A DNA stretch of 64,000 bases, taken from NCBI RefSeq assembly GCF_003474385.1, contig NZ_QUCY01000003.1, positions 1 to 64,000 of the forward strand, given 5' to 3'. Source of the DNA: Senegalimassilia sp003474385 (GTDB lineage Bacteria > Actinomycetota > Coriobacteriia > Coriobacteriales > Eggerthellaceae). This document shows, one piece after another, positions 19,412 through 27,596 of this stretch. Below the pieces are notes generated by a model. The model was not told the origin of the DNA, did not search any database, and saw only the letters and a list, made by a program, of their open reading frames with translations. Every line of letters begins with the position of its first letter. The stretch's first letter is position 1. A program made the position numbers and the translations under genes.

Positions 19412-21046
19412 ATGAAGAGCTTCTCCAGGCGTACGTTTTTGCAGGTGGCGGGCGTAAGCGCCGCTGCAGTGGGCTTCGGCGGCGTGCTGAGCGCCTGCGC
19501 CGGCGGTTCCAATGCGGGCTCCGGCTCCGCCGCTAGCGGGGAGCATGCCTCTCAGGTTACCGTCTCCATGCCGGTGAGCAGCGAGCCCGATGCCGGCTTC
19601 GACCCGTTCGTTTCCTGGGGCTGCGGCGAGCACGTGCACGAGCCGCTCATCCAGTCCACGCTTCTGACCACGAAGGCCGACATGGGCTTCGAGAACGACC
19701 TGGCAACGGCTTATTCGTGCAGCGATGACGGCCTGACCTGGACGTTCACCATCCGCACCGACGCCAAGTTCACCAACGGCAAGCCGGTTACCGCCCATGA
19801 CGTGGCCTACACCATCAACGGCGTTGCCAACAACGAGGCCAGCGAGTGCGATCTGACCATGGTCGACAAGGCCGTCGCCGTCGACGACGAGATCTGCGAG
19901 ATCCATCTGAACAAGCCGTTCAATGCGCTGCTGTACACGCTGGCGGTTATCGGCATCGTGCCTGATGGCGGCCATGATGCCGACTACGGCAGCAACCCGG
20001 TGGGCAGCGGCCGCTACATGATCGAGCAGTGGGATCGCGGCCAGCAGGTCATCCTGAAGGCCAACCCCGACTACTATGGCGAGGCGCCGAAGATCGAGCG
20101 CGTCGTGGTGGTGTTCATGGAAGAGGACGCCAGCCTGGCGGCCGCCCGTTCCGGCCAGGTGGACGTCGCGTTCACGACGGCCACCTTCGCCGACCAACAG
20201 CCGAAGGGTTACGACCTGCTGAACTGCGCTTCCGTCGATTCGCGCGGCATCTCTCTGCCCACCATCGCGCCGGGTGCCACCAAGAAGCAGACGGGCGAGG
20301 AGTATCCCGCCGGCAACGCGGTCACGCAGGACCTGGCGCTGCGCCGCGCCATCAACTACGGTGTGAAGCGTCAGACGCTCATCGACAACGTACTGAACGG
20401 CTACGGCCAGATCGCCTACAGCGTGGGCGACCATATGCCCTGGTCGTCCGAGGCCATGAAATGCGAAGAGGATCTTGCTCGCGCAAAGGCCCTGCTCGAC
20501 GAGGCGGGCTGGGTAGCCGGCGCCGATGGCGTGCGCGCCAAGGACGGCGTGACGGCCGCGTTCGACCTGTACTATTCGTCCTCCGATTCGGTGCGCCAGG
20601 CCATTGCCATGGAGTTCGCCAACCAGATGAATGAGCTGGGCATCAAGGTGACGCCGAAGGGCGCAAGCTGGGACGACATTTACCAGCATCAGTTCAGCGA
20701 CCCGGTCGTGTGGGGTTGGGGTTCCAACAGCCCAATCGAGGTGTACAACCTGAACTACTCCATGGGCAACGGCAACTACGCCTGCTACGAGAACGCCGTG
20801 GTCGATGCGCACCTGAACGCCGCACTGGCCAACCCCGTGGTCGCCGATTCGTATGACGAATGGAAGCTGGCCATGTGGGACGGTGAAAACGGTCCGGCGC
20901 CGCAGGGCGATGCCACGTGGGTGTGGTTCGCCAACGTCGACCACCTGTACTTCGTGGCCGAGGGCCTGAAGGTTGCCGAGCAGAAGCCGCATCCGCATGG
21001 TCACGGCTGGTCGATCGTGAACAACGTCGATAAGTGGAACTGGTAG
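19412..21046 (+). CDS. ABC transporter substrate-binding lipoprotein, peptide/nickel (family 5) type
   Basis: This protein would capture the substrate outside the membrane for the permeases encoded downstream. Its 544 residues begin with a Tat signal (SFSRRTFLQVAG) that ends in a lipobox (LSAC), giving a lipid-anchored binding protein. The mature part shows family 5 signatures: a DDGLTWTFTIRTDAKFTNGKPVTAHDVAYTI stretch and GSGRYMIEQWDRGQQVILKANPDYYG. The family includes dipeptide, oligopeptide and nickel binders, which cannot be told apart safely by eye. Tat export, implying folding before export, and the His-rich partner ATPase favour a metal or metal-chelate, but this is inference. ATG 19412 has AAAGGA upstream. 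Confidence 0.88.
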   Translation: MKSFSRRTFLQVAGVSAAAVGFGGVLSACAGGSNAGSGSAASGEHASQVTVSMPVSSEPDAGFDPFVSWGCGEHVHEPLIQSTLLTTKADMGFENDLATAYSCSDDGLTWTFTIRTDAKFTNGKPVTAHDVAYTINGVANNEASECDLTMVDKAVAVDDEICEIHLNKPFNALLYTLAVIGIVPDGGHDADYGSNPVGSGRYMIEQWDRGQQVILKANPDYYGEAPKIERVVVVFMEEDASLAAARSGQVDVAFTTATFADQQPKGYDLLNCASVDSRGISLPTIAPGATKKQTGEEYPAGNAVTQDLALRRAINYGVKRQTLIDNVLNGYGQIAYSVGDHMPWSSEAMKCEEDLARAKALLDEAGWVAGADGVRAKDGVTAAFDLYYSSSDSVRQAIAMEFANQMNELGIKVTPKGASWDDIYQHQFSDPVVWGWGSNSPIEVYNLNYSMGNGNYACYENAVVDAHLNAALANPVVADSYDEWKLAMWDGENGPAPQGDATWVWFANVDHLYFVAEGLKVAEQKPHPHGHGWSIVNNVDKWNW

Positions 21047-21063
21047 CAACCGGCTGAACGCCG

Positions 21064-21097
21064 CGGGGGCGGGGCGCGCGAACGCGCCTCCGTCCCC
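21064..21097 (+). repeat. GC-rich hairpin between the binding protein and permease genes
   Basis: GGGGCGGGGCGCGC-type bases pair imperfectly with GCGCGCCTCCGTCCCC around GAA. With the terminator-like stem just downstream it would protect the 3' end of the abundant binding-protein message. Confidence 0.4.
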
Positions 21098-21112
21098 TGT
21101 TCGCCGGTAGTG

Positions 21113-21144
21113 GCGGGGCTTGCCGTAGGGCTTGCCCCGCTTTT
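21113..21144 (+). terminator. Partial terminator inside the ABC transporter operon
   Basis: GCGGGGC (21113-21119) and GCCCCGC (21134-21140) pair and are followed by TTTT. Its place between the binding protein and the permeases fits the common arrangement in which binding protein is made in excess. Confidence 0.65.
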
Positions 21145-21290
21145 GCGGTTCTAGCGGCTTGGCTTGGGGCGGCGCGTTCGCCTGCCTGAAGGCGGGCTGC
21201 GCGCAGGCTCCTTCGGCGATTGAAAAGGTTTTGAGCTTGGAAGCCAAAGGGCTTCCGGGGAAGATTTCGAGATTTGGGACTTAAGTAGGT

Positions 21291-22274
21291 ATGACGAAGT
21301 ATCTTGCCCGACATATCGTGCGGTTCGTGCTGCTCATGTTGGCGGTGGGGCTGGTGGTGTTCGCGCTGGTGAGCGCCTCGCCCATCGACCCTGTTCAGGC
21401 CAACGTGGGGCAGGCCGCATATGTGAACATGTCGGAGGCCAAGCGCGCCCAGCTGGCCAGCTATTGGGGCGGCGACGTGCCGTTTTGGGAGCGTTTCGCC
21501 AACTGGGCGGGCGCGCTTTTGCACGGCGATATGGGGACGTCGCTCAGGTTCAACGCGCCTGTGTCGGAGGTGATCGCGCATCGCGCGGCAAACTCGCTGG
21601 CGCTCATGGGCATCGCGTGGCTGATCAGCGGCGTGCTGGGTTTCGCGCTGGGAGTCGTTGCTGGCGCACGCCGCGGCGGTGCGGTCGACCGCGTGGTGCG
21701 CGGCTACTGCTACCTGCTGGCGTCCACGCCAACGTTTTGGCTGGGTTTGCTCATCCTCATGATCTTCGCCGTGCAGCTGGGGTGGTTCCCCATCGGGTTC
21801 TCCGTGCCCATCGGCGTGTCGGCGGCAGATGTGACGCTTGCCGACGCGGCGCACCACCTGGTGCTTCCAGCGCTCACGCTTTCGGTGACGGGCGTGGCCA
21901 ACATCGCGCTGCACACGCGCGAGAAAGTGGTCGACGTGCTGGAAAGCGATTACGTGCGCTTCGCGCGCGCCCGCGGCGAGTCGGAGCTGAGCGTGGTTTT
22001 GCACCATGGTTTGCGTAACGTGGCGCTGCCGGCGGTCACGCTGCAGTGCGCGTTCATCTCCGAGATCTTCGGCGGGTCGGTGCTGGTCGAGCAGGTGTTC
22101 TCGTATCCGGGCCTGGGGCAGGCGGCCGTCACCGCCGGCCTGGGCGGCGACGTGGCGCTTCTGGCTGGGATCGCCCTGGTCAGCGCCGCGTTGATATTCG
22201 GCGGCAACCTGCTGGCGAACATCCTGTACGGCGTTTTGGACCCGCGCATGCGCGTGAGCGAAGGGAGGGCGTAA
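21291..22274 (+). CDS. ABC transporter permease, DppB/NikB type
   Basis: The 327-residue protein has about six membrane helices. Its N-terminal helix and the segment SASPIDPVQANVGQAAYVNMSEAKRAQLASYWGGDVPFWERFANW are typical of the first permease of peptide/nickel importers. The EAA loop for contact with the ATPase is visible as ARARGESELSVVLHHGLRNVALP. It overlaps the next permease start by one base (TAATG), indicating translational coupling. It pairs with the product of 22274-23125 to form the channel. Confidence 0.9.
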   Translation: MTKYLARHIVRFVLLMLAVGLVVFALVSASPIDPVQANVGQAAYVNMSEAKRAQLASYWGGDVPFWERFANWAGALLHGDMGTSLRFNAPVSEVIAHRAANSLALMGIAWLISGVLGFALGVVAGARRGGAVDRVVRGYCYLLASTPTFWLGLLILMIFAVQLGWFPIGFSVPIGVSAADVTLADAAHHLVLPALTLSVTGVANIALHTREKVVDVLESDYVRFARARGESELSVVLHHGLRNVALPAVTLQCAFISEIFGGSVLVEQVFSYPGLGQAAVTAGLGGDVALLAGIALVSAALIFGGNLLANILYGVLDPRMRVSEGRA

Positions 22275-23125
22275 TGGAGAACGTGCTCCATGCCCCCGCG
22301 CAGCGCAGGGCGGGCAACCGCACGGCCACGCTGGCGGCGTGCGTTTTGGCGGCTTTTGCGCTGCTGGCCGTGGTTGCGGCGGGCATCGCGCTGTATGGCC
22401 AGGCAACGGTCACGGATTTCACCGCGAAGAACCTGGCGCCCTCGCTCGAGCACCCCTTCGGCACCGACTGGATGGGCCGCGACATGCTGGCGCGCACGCT
22501 GGTCGGCCTTTCGACCAGCGTGCTGGTGGGCTTGCTGGCGGCCACCGTGTCGTCGGTGATCGCGTTGATCCTCGGCTGTGCCGCCGCGCTCGGCGGCAAG
22601 CGCGTGGACGCGGTGGTCAGCTGGATGATCGACCTGATGATGGGTGTTCCGCATATCGTGCTTTTGGTGCTCATCTCGTTCGCGCTGGGGAAGGGCTTTT
22701 GGGGCGTGACCATCGGCGTTGCCGTGACGCACTGGGCAAGCCTCGCCCGCGTGGTGCGCGCCGAGGTGCTGCAATGCCGCCAATCGAAGTTCGTCGAGGT
22801 TGCGCGTAAGCTGGGGCAGAGCCCGGCGCGCATCGCGCTTCGCCATATGGTGCCGTATGTGCTGCCGCAGTTCGTGGTGGGCTTGATCCTGTTGTTCCCG
22901 CATGCCATCCTGCATGAGGCGTCCATTACGTTTTTGGGCTTCGGCCTGCCGCCCGAGCAACCGGCCATCGGCGTGATCTTGAGCGAATCGATGAGCTATC
23001 TGTCCACGGGCGCCTGGTGGTTGGCGGTGTTCCCCGGCCTGGCGCTCATGGCGACGGTGCTGTTGTTCGACGTGGCCGGGCAGAACCTGCGCAAGCTGGT
23101 CGACCCGCATACCGCGCAAAAGTAG
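22274..23125 (+). CDS. ABC transporter permease, DppC/NikC type
   Basis: The 283-residue product is the second permease. It has an N-terminal helix (LAACVLAAFALLAVVAAGIALYG), the family motif EHPFGTDWMGRDMLARTLVGLSTS, and the EAA loop EVARKLGQSPARIALRHMVP. The start at 22274 overlaps the preceding stop; the frame is open far upstream inside the neighbouring gene, but that part is not coding. It forms the heterodimeric channel with the preceding permease. Confidence 0.9.
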   Translation: MENVLHAPAQRRAGNRTATLAACVLAAFALLAVVAAGIALYGQATVTDFTAKNLAPSLEHPFGTDWMGRDMLARTLVGLSTSVLVGLLAATVSSVIALILGCAAALGGKRVDAVVSWMIDLMMGVPHIVLLVLISFALGKGFWGVTIGVAVTHWASLARVVRAEVLQCRQSKFVEVARKLGQSPARIALRHMVPYVLPQFVVGLILLFPHAILHEASITFLGFGLPPEQPAIGVILSESMSYLSTGAWWLAVFPGLALMATVLLFDVAGQNLRKLVDPHTAQK

Positions 23126-23134
23126 GTAGGGAAG

Positions 23135-24136
23135 ATGATGACGAAGATGAACGGCGGTGCGCCCATGGAGGCGTCATCGGCGGGCAAAGCCGCCGAGCTG
23201 GCGCATGAGCGCACCGCGCACGAGGGTGCGCAGCTGCACCACCATCATACGCATGCGGCCACGTCGAGCCACGACGGCGGGCATCACCTGCTGCAGGTTG
23301 AGGACTTGAGCGTGAGCTTCCGCATGTACGACGAGGACGCGCCGTACTTCCAGGCGAAACAGCACGATGTGCAGGTGCTTCACGAGCTGAGCATCGCCGT
23401 GCATGCGGGCGAGATCGTGGCCGTGGTGGGCGCGTCGGGCTCGGGCAAGACGCTTCTGGCCGATGCGGTTTTGGGCCTGTTCGAGCCCAACGCCACGGTG
23501 ACGGGGCGCATCTGGTTCGACGGCGAGCGCATGGATGCGGCGGGTTTGCGCGCACTGCGCGGGCACGGGCTGTCGCTCGTGCCGCAAAGCGTGAGCCACT
23601 TGGACCCCATGATGCGCGTGGGCAAGCAGGTCGAGGGTTTTGCGAACGACCTGTCGAAGGCCGAGCTCAAAACGCGCCGCGCGCAGCTGTTCGAGCGCTA
23701 TGGGCTGGGCCCCGAGGTTGCGCGCCTGTACCCGCACGAGCTGTCGGGCGGCATGGCGCGCCGCGTGCTGCTGTGCTGTGCGCTCATGGACTCGCCGCGC
23801 GTGATCGTGGCCGATGAGCCTACGCCTGGTCTTGACCTTGACCTGGCGGTTCGCGCGCTCGACGATTTCCGCGCCTTCGCCAACGAGGGCAACGGCGTGC
23901 TGCTGATCACGCACGATATCGAGCTGGCGCTGCGCGTGGCCGACCGCGTGGCGGTGTTCAAGGACGGAACCGTGGTGGAGGAGACCGCGACGGCGAGCTT
24001 CGCCGACCCCGGCCTTTTGCGCCATCCGTTCACCCGCGAGCTGTGGCACGCCCTCCCCGAGCACGATTTCGCCGTGGGCGAAAGCGCGGGCGTGGGTGAA
24101 GGCGGTTTCGACGGGAAGGAAGGCGGCGCATGCTAG
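23135..24136 (+). CDS. ABC transporter ATP-binding protein, DppD/NikD type, with His-rich N terminus
   Basis: The 333-residue ATPase contains Walker A (GASGSGKT), the signature LSGGM, and Walker B (VIVADEPTPGLD). The signature ends in MARR rather than the usual QRQR. Ahead of the ABC domain are about 50 extra residues with ten histidines (positions 24, 29, 35-38, 40, 46, 50 and 51). Such a segment could bind nickel, cobalt or zinc and sense or store the transported metal, though this is inference. The ATG at 23135 is followed by further in-frame ATGs at 23138, 23147 and 23165, so the exact start is open; all leave the His cluster intact. It overlaps the next gene by 7 bp. Confidence 0.88.
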   Translation: MMTKMNGGAPMEASSAGKAAELAHERTAHEGAQLHHHHTHAATSSHDGGHHLLQVEDLSVSFRMYDEDAPYFQAKQHDVQVLHELSIAVHAGEIVAVVGASGSGKTLLADAVLGLFEPNATVTGRIWFDGERMDAAGLRALRGHGLSLVPQSVSHLDPMMRVGKQVEGFANDLSKAELKTRRAQLFERYGLGPEVARLYPHELSGGMARRVLLCCALMDSPRVIVADEPTPGLDLDLAVRALDDFRAFANEGNGVLLITHDIELALRVADRVAVFKDGTVVEETATASFADPGLLRHPFTRELWHALPEHDFAVGESAGVGEGGFDGKEGGAC

Positions 24137-24723
24137 AGGCCAGAGACATCACGTTCGGGTATCCCGGCGCAAAGCCCCTGTACAGCGGTTTCAGCCTGCA
24201 GGTGAAACCTGGCGATCGTGTGGCGCTGCAGGCGCCCTCGGGGTTCGGCAAAACCACGCTGTGCCGCGTGCTCGCCGGGTTTGAGCGCCCGCAAACCGGT
24301 CAGGTGCTGGTGGATGGGCAGCCGCTTCCGCGTCGCGGCGTGTGCCCGGTGCAGTTGATCCAGCAGCATCCCGAGCAGGCGGTGGACCCGCGCCTGCTCA
24401 TGCGCAAAACGCTGGCGGAGGCAGGCGAGGTGCCACAGCAGCTGCTTGACGATCTGGGTATCCGCGACGAATGGCTGCAGCGCTACCCCCATGAGCTGTC
24501 CGGCGGCGAGCTGCAGCGCTTCTGCATCGCCCGCGCGCTGGCCACGTGCCCGCGCTACCTGATCTGCGACGAGGTGTCCACCATGCTCGACGCGGTCACC
24601 CAGGCGCACATCTGGCACGTGCTGCTCGATTACGCCGCCCGCGAAAACGCCGGCATGCTGCTGGTTTCCCATACCCCCGCGCTGACCGCCCGCATCGCAA
24701 CCCGAGAAGTCGCGCTGGCGTAA
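24130..24723 (+). CDS. ABC transporter ATP-binding protein, DppF/NikE type (short)
   Basis: The 197-residue protein is the partner ATPase. It has Walker A (APSGFGKTT), the signature LSGGELQRFCIARAL and Walker B (YLICDEVSTMLD), then a switch His in LLVSHTP. It lacks the C-terminal oligopeptide domain of longer homologues and ends soon after the ABC core, so it is about 60 residues shorter than typical DppF. It overlaps the preceding gene by 7 bp, showing coupling. Both ATPases keep the catalytic Glu or its equivalent. Confidence 0.88.
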   Translation: MLEARDITFGYPGAKPLYSGFSLQVKPGDRVALQAPSGFGKTTLCRVLAGFERPQTGQVLVDGQPLPRRGVCPVQLIQQHPEQAVDPRLLMRKTLAEAGEVPQQLLDDLGIRDEWLQRYPHELSGGELQRFCIARALATCPRYLICDEVSTMLDAVTQAHIWHVLLDYAARENAGMLLVSHTPALTARIATREVALA

Positions 24724-24748
24724 CCGCAACCGCGGTCCCGGACGTTTC

Positions 24749-24854
24749 GGACACTTTGGGGACGTAGCATTAAGTGTCCGAGATTGCGTCGGGCTTGTAC
24801 GCGCTGCCGTTTCCGGACACTTAATGCTACGAATGCTACGTCCCCAAAGTGTCC
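24749..24854. repeat. REP-like element, inverted pair
   Basis: A 32-bp sequence (24749-24780) recurs in inverse orientation at 24814-24854, where AATGCTACG is duplicated in tandem. Each arm is itself a hairpin: GGACACTT (24749-24756) pairs with AAGTGTCC (24772-24779). The loop holds GGGGACGTAGCATTAA, a core shared with elements at 42020 and 45251. The layout resembles bacterial REP/BIME sequences mobilised by RAYT transposases; none is encoded in the window. Confidence 0.75.
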
Positions 24855-25165
24855 TCCCAAGGCGTCCCAAGGCGTCCGTGCGGGTTGCAACTCGAGGGAC
24901 GCCGCGTTCTCTCGCGGCGCTTCTTGGTGTTTAACCCGCTCCCCCCGATATGCCCGGTTCCGAGATGTCGGGAAGCGCTTGGGACGTTCTTTTCCCGAAA
25001 TGGCGCCCTTTTGCCCCACCCGTTTGCCCACCCGTTTTCGAAATTGCCTGGTAAACCACCCTGCTTCGTGTCTGCTGGTCGCTTTGTCCGCAGCCTATCC
25101 TTCGCTATGTCCTCCGCAAGGATGCGCGAGGATCTTGCATGGTTTCACGAGGGAGAGGAAGGGCC
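24855..25165. other. Gap before the cytochrome gene
   Basis: No gene is supported. A weak promoter could lie here, but no paired boxes stand out. The ribosome binding site of the next gene (GAGAGGAAGGG) closes the gap. Confidence 0.35.
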
Positions 25166-25738
25166 ATGAGCAAAACGGATGTCTCTGGAAACGCCCAAAA
25201 AGGGCGCAAGGGACTCATCGTCACGGTTGTCGCGATCGTCGTGATCGCGCTTGCGGGTGCGGGCTTTTGGGTATGGCATCAGCAGCCGAGCTTCTGCAAC
25301 GCGATCTGTCACAAGCCGATGGACCGTTACGTGGAAACATATGAATCCGGCAACTCGTCGATGCTGTCGGCGGTTCACGCGAAGCAGGGCAAAGTGTGCC
25401 TGGATTGCCATGAGGCGAAGCTCGACGACCAGGTCGCCGAGGCCACCGCGTGGGTGTCCGACGACTTCACCGACCCCGTTGCCGAGAATACGTTCCAATA
25501 CAACGAGAGTTTCTGCCTGAACGAGTCGTGCCACAACATGACGCGCGACGAGCTCACCGAATCCACCAGCAATATGGCGTTCAACCCGCATGTGCAGCAG
25601 CATGGCGATATCGACTGCGGCGAATGCCATAAGGCGCATTCCGAGTCCGTGATGTACTGCACGCAGTGCCATGCCGAGGCCGAGGTGCCCGATGGCTGGA
25701 TGTCGTACAGCGACTACATGAGCGCGAAGCAGAGCTAG
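25166..25738 (+). CDS. Membrane-anchored multiheme cytochrome c, NrfH/NapC-like
   Basis: The protein would take electrons from menaquinol and pass them to the flavoprotein encoded next. Its 190 residues have one N-terminal membrane helix (residues 16-37) and five candidate haem motifs: Cys44-Cys48-His49, Cys78-Cys81-His82, Cys117-Cys122-His123, Cys151-Cys154-His155 and Cys165-Cys168-His169. The first is CX3CH and the third CX4CH, not the standard CX2CH. The same pattern recurs in the second module of this window, so it is a family trait and not an error. The stop is 10 bp before the reductase start. The ATG at 25166 is chosen for its GAGAGGAAGGG site. Confidence 0.88.
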   Translation: MSKTDVSGNAQKGRKGLIVTVVAIVVIALAGAGFWVWHQQPSFCNAICHKPMDRYVETYESGNSSMLSAVHAKQGKVCLDCHEAKLDDQVAEATAWVSDDFTDPVAENTFQYNESFCLNESCHNMTRDELTESTSNMAFNPHVQQHGDIDCGECHKAHSESVMYCTQCHAEAEVPDGWMSYSDYMSAKQS

Positions 25739-25748
25739 GGGGAGCGGA

Positions 25749-27236
25749 ATGACTACGAACGATATGACGCTTGACGCACGTCGCGGCCTGAGCCGCCGCC
25801 AGTTCGTCGGCCTTGCGGGCCTGGGGCTGGCAACCATCGCGCTTGGCAACCTGACCGGCTGCTCGAAGGGCGCTACGCAGTACGTCTACGATGTAGTAGT
25901 CGTCGGGTCAGGCGGTTCGGGTACCACGTCGGCCGCCTTCGCCGCTAAAAACGGCGCGAAGACGGTGTGCATCGAGAAGCTTGGCTGGCAGGGCGGTTCC
26001 AGCTCGCTTGCGCTCGGAACGTTCTACGGCTCGGGCACGGTGCAGCAAAAGGAGCTCGGCATCGACGACACCCCGGATGACTACTACAACTATCTGCTCA
26101 CGCGCAACGCCGACAAGGTCGACTTGGCTATGAACCGCTTCATGGCCGACCACTCCGGCGAGACGATCGACTGGCTGCGTGAGGATCTGAAGGTCCCGTT
26201 CAAGGATGAGATCAAGGGCAACGGCAAGGACAAGGTCAAGCGCGGGCACATGTGCAAGAACAACGCCGACGATGCGCTGAAGGCCGTGACGCAGCTGGCC
26301 AAGGAGCAGGGCGTGGACTTCCATTTCGATACCGATGCAACCGCGCTCATCGTGGACGAGTCGACGGGTCGCGTCGTGGGCGTGCGTGCCGAAAAGGCGG
26401 GCAAGGAGGTCATCTACAACGCCAAGGCCGTCATCATCGCGTCGGGCGGTTTCTGCCGCAATCCCGAGATGATTGCGAAGTATTGCCCTGATTACGTTGG
26501 CGTTTACACGGAAGTGGGTATCGGCCTTGACGGTTCCGGGCTGCAGATGGGGCTGGACATCGGTGCGGCTTACACGGGTCATGGCGGCACGAACGGCATT
26601 TTGGCGTGTCCGGTCGAGCCTGGCCAATCCAAGTTGATCAGCGCCAAGGCGCTGTGGGTCGACTCGAAGGGCAAGCGTTTCGTGAATGAAGGCGGCCAGA
26701 CGCACGACATCTATTATCAGGTGGCGCACTTCGATGACCAGCAGTTCTTCGCCGTGTACGACCAGGCAATGGTCGACGGCTTGACCGATAAGCTCAAGAA
26801 GAAGGTTGCTATGGGCCTTGAGCAGGGCATGTTCGCCAAGGGCGACACCGTCGAGGCCGCAGCGGCGCAGCTGGGCGTGGACGGCGCGGCGTGCTCCGAG
26901 ACGCTGGCGGCGTACAACGAGATGGTCGCATCGGGCGCCGACACGCAGTTCAAGAAGGGCGCGGCGAACCTGGTGGCGTTGACTCAGGCGCCGTATTACC
27001 TGCTCAAGATGGGCGTGTGCACCCACGGTTCGTTCGGCGGCTTCGACATCAACACCGACTTCCAGGTGAAGAACGAACAGGGCGAGGTTATCCCCGGTCT
27101 GTACTCTGCCGGTGAGGTGTGTTGCGGTACCTTCATCTACGATGACTATCCGGCGGGTGGCTGCGGCTTGAACTTCGCCTACACGTCCGGCCGCTTTGCG
27201 GGCGCGAACGCGGCGAGCGAGGCGTTGAGCGCGTAA
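25749..27236 (+). CDS. Tat-exported FAD-dependent reductase (fumarate reductase/flavocytochrome c family)
   Basis: The 495-residue flavoprotein starts with a Tat signal (LSRRQFVGLAGLGLATIALG) and a lipobox-like LTGC, so it acts outside the membrane. The FAD motif VVVGSGGSGTTSAAFAAKNGAKTVCIEK, the GGSSSLALGTFYGSGT segment and the C-terminal GLYSAGEVCCGTF with FAYTSGRFAG are those of the fumarate reductase/urocanate reductase family. The natural acceptor cannot be told from sequence. Related Eggerthellaceae enzymes reduce fumarate, urocanate, drugs and polyphenols. The adjacent cytochrome is the likely electron donor and the LuxR gene downstream the likely regulator. Confidence 0.88.
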   Translation: MTTNDMTLDARRGLSRRQFVGLAGLGLATIALGNLTGCSKGATQYVYDVVVVGSGGSGTTSAAFAAKNGAKTVCIEKLGWQGGSSSLALGTFYGSGTVQQKELGIDDTPDDYYNYLLTRNADKVDLAMNRFMADHSGETIDWLREDLKVPFKDEIKGNGKDKVKRGHMCKNNADDALKAVTQLAKEQGVDFHFDTDATALIVDESTGRVVGVRAEKAGKEVIYNAKAVIIASGGFCRNPEMIAKYCPDYVGVYTEVGIGLDGSGLQMGLDIGAAYTGHGGTNGILACPVEPGQSKLISAKALWVDSKGKRFVNEGGQTHDIYYQVAHFDDQQFFAVYDQAMVDGLTDKLKKKVAMGLEQGMFAKGDTVEAAAAQLGVDGAACSETLAAYNEMVASGADTQFKKGAANLVALTQAPYYLLKMGVCTHGSFGGFDINTDFQVKNEQGEVIPGLYSAGEVCCGTFIYDDYPAGGCGLNFAYTSGRFAGANAASEALSA

Positions 27237-27412
27237 GGTTGTCGCAGCGGGAGTGCGCGGGCAGCGCGGCAGGGCTAGGCGAATCGTCGCATGGGGTTGT
27301 CATGTCGACGGAATGCGGCAGGGGTCAGCGAGCCGTTACGTCCTCGCAATCGTTTGCGCGGCATCGTCTCCGCCTGCGTGCCCGCGACTAGAGAAGAAGA
27401 TGGCAAGTCGAT

Positions 27413-27449
27413 AAGGCGCCGCGGTCCGGTCTTCGGGATGCGGCGCCTT
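27413..27449 (+). terminator. Terminator-like hairpin after the flavoprotein gene
   Basis: AAGGCGCCGC and GCGGCGCCTT pair perfectly around a 17-nt loop. No T run follows, so this may be a transcript-end stabiliser. Confidence 0.5.
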
Positions 27450-27530
27450 CGTGGTTCCCGATGTGAATGGACTGAGGCGGGTTGTCGTGCTTTCAGCTTG
27501 CTGTTTACCCTGGCGTTGCGTTTACGTTGT

Positions 27531-27559
27531 TTATCGCGGGCTGCAGGAAACGGTATACT
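27531..27559 (+). promoter_or_regulatory. Probable promoter of the LuxR gene
   Basis: TTATCG (27531-27536), 17 bp, then TATACT (27554-27559). The -10 is good and the -35 weak. It lies 38 bp before the GTG start. Confidence 0.5.
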
Positions 27560-27596
27560 GCGGGGGTTGGAGAAGGGAAGTCCGGGAGAGGGCTCA

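Larger units (their letters stand above)
27237..27596. other. Gap between the flavoprotein and LuxR genes
   Basis: It holds one terminator-like hairpin and the LuxR promoter. The reading frame upstream of the LuxR start is open through the gap but has no ribosome binding site or conserved sequence. Confidence 0.45.
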
